A stretch of DNA of 6,943 bases from positions 1 to 6,943 of the forward strand of contig JAOZSY010000141.1 in the NCBI GenBank assembly GCA_029939445.1, written 5' to 3'. The notes beneath the pieces are model-generated. The model did not search any database and was not told where the DNA came from. It saw only the letters and a list, made by a program, of their open reading frames with translations. Made by a program: the position numbers and the translations under genes. How positions within the stretch are numbered: position 1 is the first letter of the stretch; each line of letters opens with the position of its first letter. The DNA comes from Bacteroidales bacterium. Lineage in GTDB: Bacteria > Bacteroidota > Bacteroidia > Bacteroidales > UBA1556. Positions 6,249 through 6,943 of the stretch are shown in pieces.

Positions 6249-6943
6249 ATGGATTATCAAGAAATATTAGATAGAATATATGAAGAAGTAAGGCAAGAAA
6301 GCAATAAAGGAATTATTGCAGATTATATTCCTGCCTTAGCGGAAGTAGATCCTAATAAATTTGGGATTGCTGTGCATACTGTTGATGGTAAAGATTATAG
6401 TGTTGGCGATGCCTCAGAAAAGTTTTCTATACAAAGTATTGCAAAACTATTCACACTTACCATGGCCATACAAAAGTATGATGAAGCAGTATGGGATAGA
6501 GTGGGAAAGGAGCCGTCTGGAACTGCTTTTAACTCATTAGTTCAGCTGGAATACGAAATGGGAATTCCTCGTAATCCTTTTATTAATGCAGGAGCTTTAG
6601 TTGTTACCGATATTATTACTAATGGCGTAGGTAAGGCTAAAAAATCTGTTATTGAGTTTATGCGAAAGATATCTAATAATAATAATATTGCTTATGATTT
6701 TGAAGTAGCAGACTCAGAAAGAAATACTGGTTATAAGAATGTCGCCTTAGCAAATCTTATTAAGAGTTTTGGTAATTTGAATAATAAACCAGAAGATGTG
6801 CTTTCAGTATACTACCATCAATCATCAATTCATATGAGCTGTATTGATTTAAGTAGATCAACAATATTTCTTGCAAATAAGGGCTTTTCACCATATTGCA
6901 ATGAGCAAATTATTGGCCCTCGCCAAACAAAAAGAGTAAATTC
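6249..6943 (+). CDS. glsA: Glutaminase, GlsA type (C-terminus beyond right edge)
   Basis: Glutaminase hydrolyses L-glutamine to L-glutamate and ammonia in the cytoplasm. The 231 visible residues belong to the bacterial serine-dependent glutaminase family, which shares the beta-lactamase-like fold. ADYIPALAEVDP at 24-35 and the nucleophile motif FSIQSIAKLF at 59-68 are clear, giving an S63-x-x-K66 catalytic pair. NPFINAGAL at 109-117 and SERNTGYKNVALANL at 156-170 are the conserved substrate-pocket segments. YYHQSSIHMSCIDLS at 188-202 follows; the family more often has QCS where this protein has QSS. A four-Asn run at 143-146 comes from an AAT repeat. Family length is about 305-310 residues, so roughly a quarter is missing. 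The ATG at 6249 gives the usual family N-terminus (MDYQEILDRIYEEV), and the next Met is M72, inside the fold. No signal peptide is present. No partner gene such as a glutamate transporter or decarboxylase is visible. Confidence 0.96.
   Translation, partial: MDYQEILDRIYEEVRQESNKGIIADYIPALAEVDPNKFGIAVHTVDGKDYSVGDASEKFSIQSIAKLFTLTMAIQKYDEAVWDRVGKEPSGTAFNSLVQLEYEMGIPRNPFINAGALVVTDIITNGVGKAKKSVIEFMRKISNNNNIAYDFEVADSERNTGYKNVALANLIKSFGNLNNKPEDVLSVYYHQSSIHMSCIDLSRSTIFLANKGFSPYCNEQIIGPRQTKRVN

Noticed and set aside
1..6943. A new defence, mobile or biosynthetic system
   Set aside because: All four genes are recognisable housekeeping or envelope genes; no transposase, integrase, CRISPR repeats, att-like direct repeats or toxin-antitoxin pairs are visible.

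Overview
This is an ordinary core-genome segment from a member of the Bacteroidota. The evidence is AT-rich DNA, genes with A/T-rich leaders and no Shine-Dalgarno sequence, and upstream elements of the Bacteroidota type (TTTG about 19 bases before TAnnTTTG). The protein families also fit: a ClpC with a UVR-type middle domain, a GyrA with divergent GyrA boxes, and a secreted TPR protein directly after gyrA. A Bacteroidales or Marinilabiliales-like lineage seems plausible, but the sequence alone does not fix the order.

Layout from left to right. Positions 1-1757 (minus strand) hold the first 585 residues of clpC, an AAA+ unfoldase of the Clp protease; its C-terminal part lies beyond the left edge. 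A 275-base divergent spacer (1758-2032) carries a clear clpC promoter on the minus strand and no equally clear gyrA promoter. Positions 2033-4651 (plus) encode complete DNA gyrase subunit A. A 136-base spacer follows, with a long AT-rich hairpin and then a good promoter. Positions 4788-6158 (plus) encode a secreted TPR protein with an unusual BamE-like insert. A strong intrinsic terminator (6181-6210) closes that gene. Positions 6249-6943 (plus) hold the first 231 residues of a GlsA-type glutaminase, cut by the right edge; its promoter-like element sits so close to the ATG that the mRNA may be leaderless.

The genes appear to be independent transcription units rather than a pathway operon: protein quality control (ClpC), DNA supercoiling (GyrA), an envelope TPR protein of unknown role, and glutamine hydrolysis. 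I found no mobile element, CRISPR array, tRNA or rRNA, and no defence or biosynthetic system. The points most worth a second look are the insert inside the TPR protein, the probable leaderless start of glsA with its adjacent perfect palindrome, and the hairpin after gyrA.
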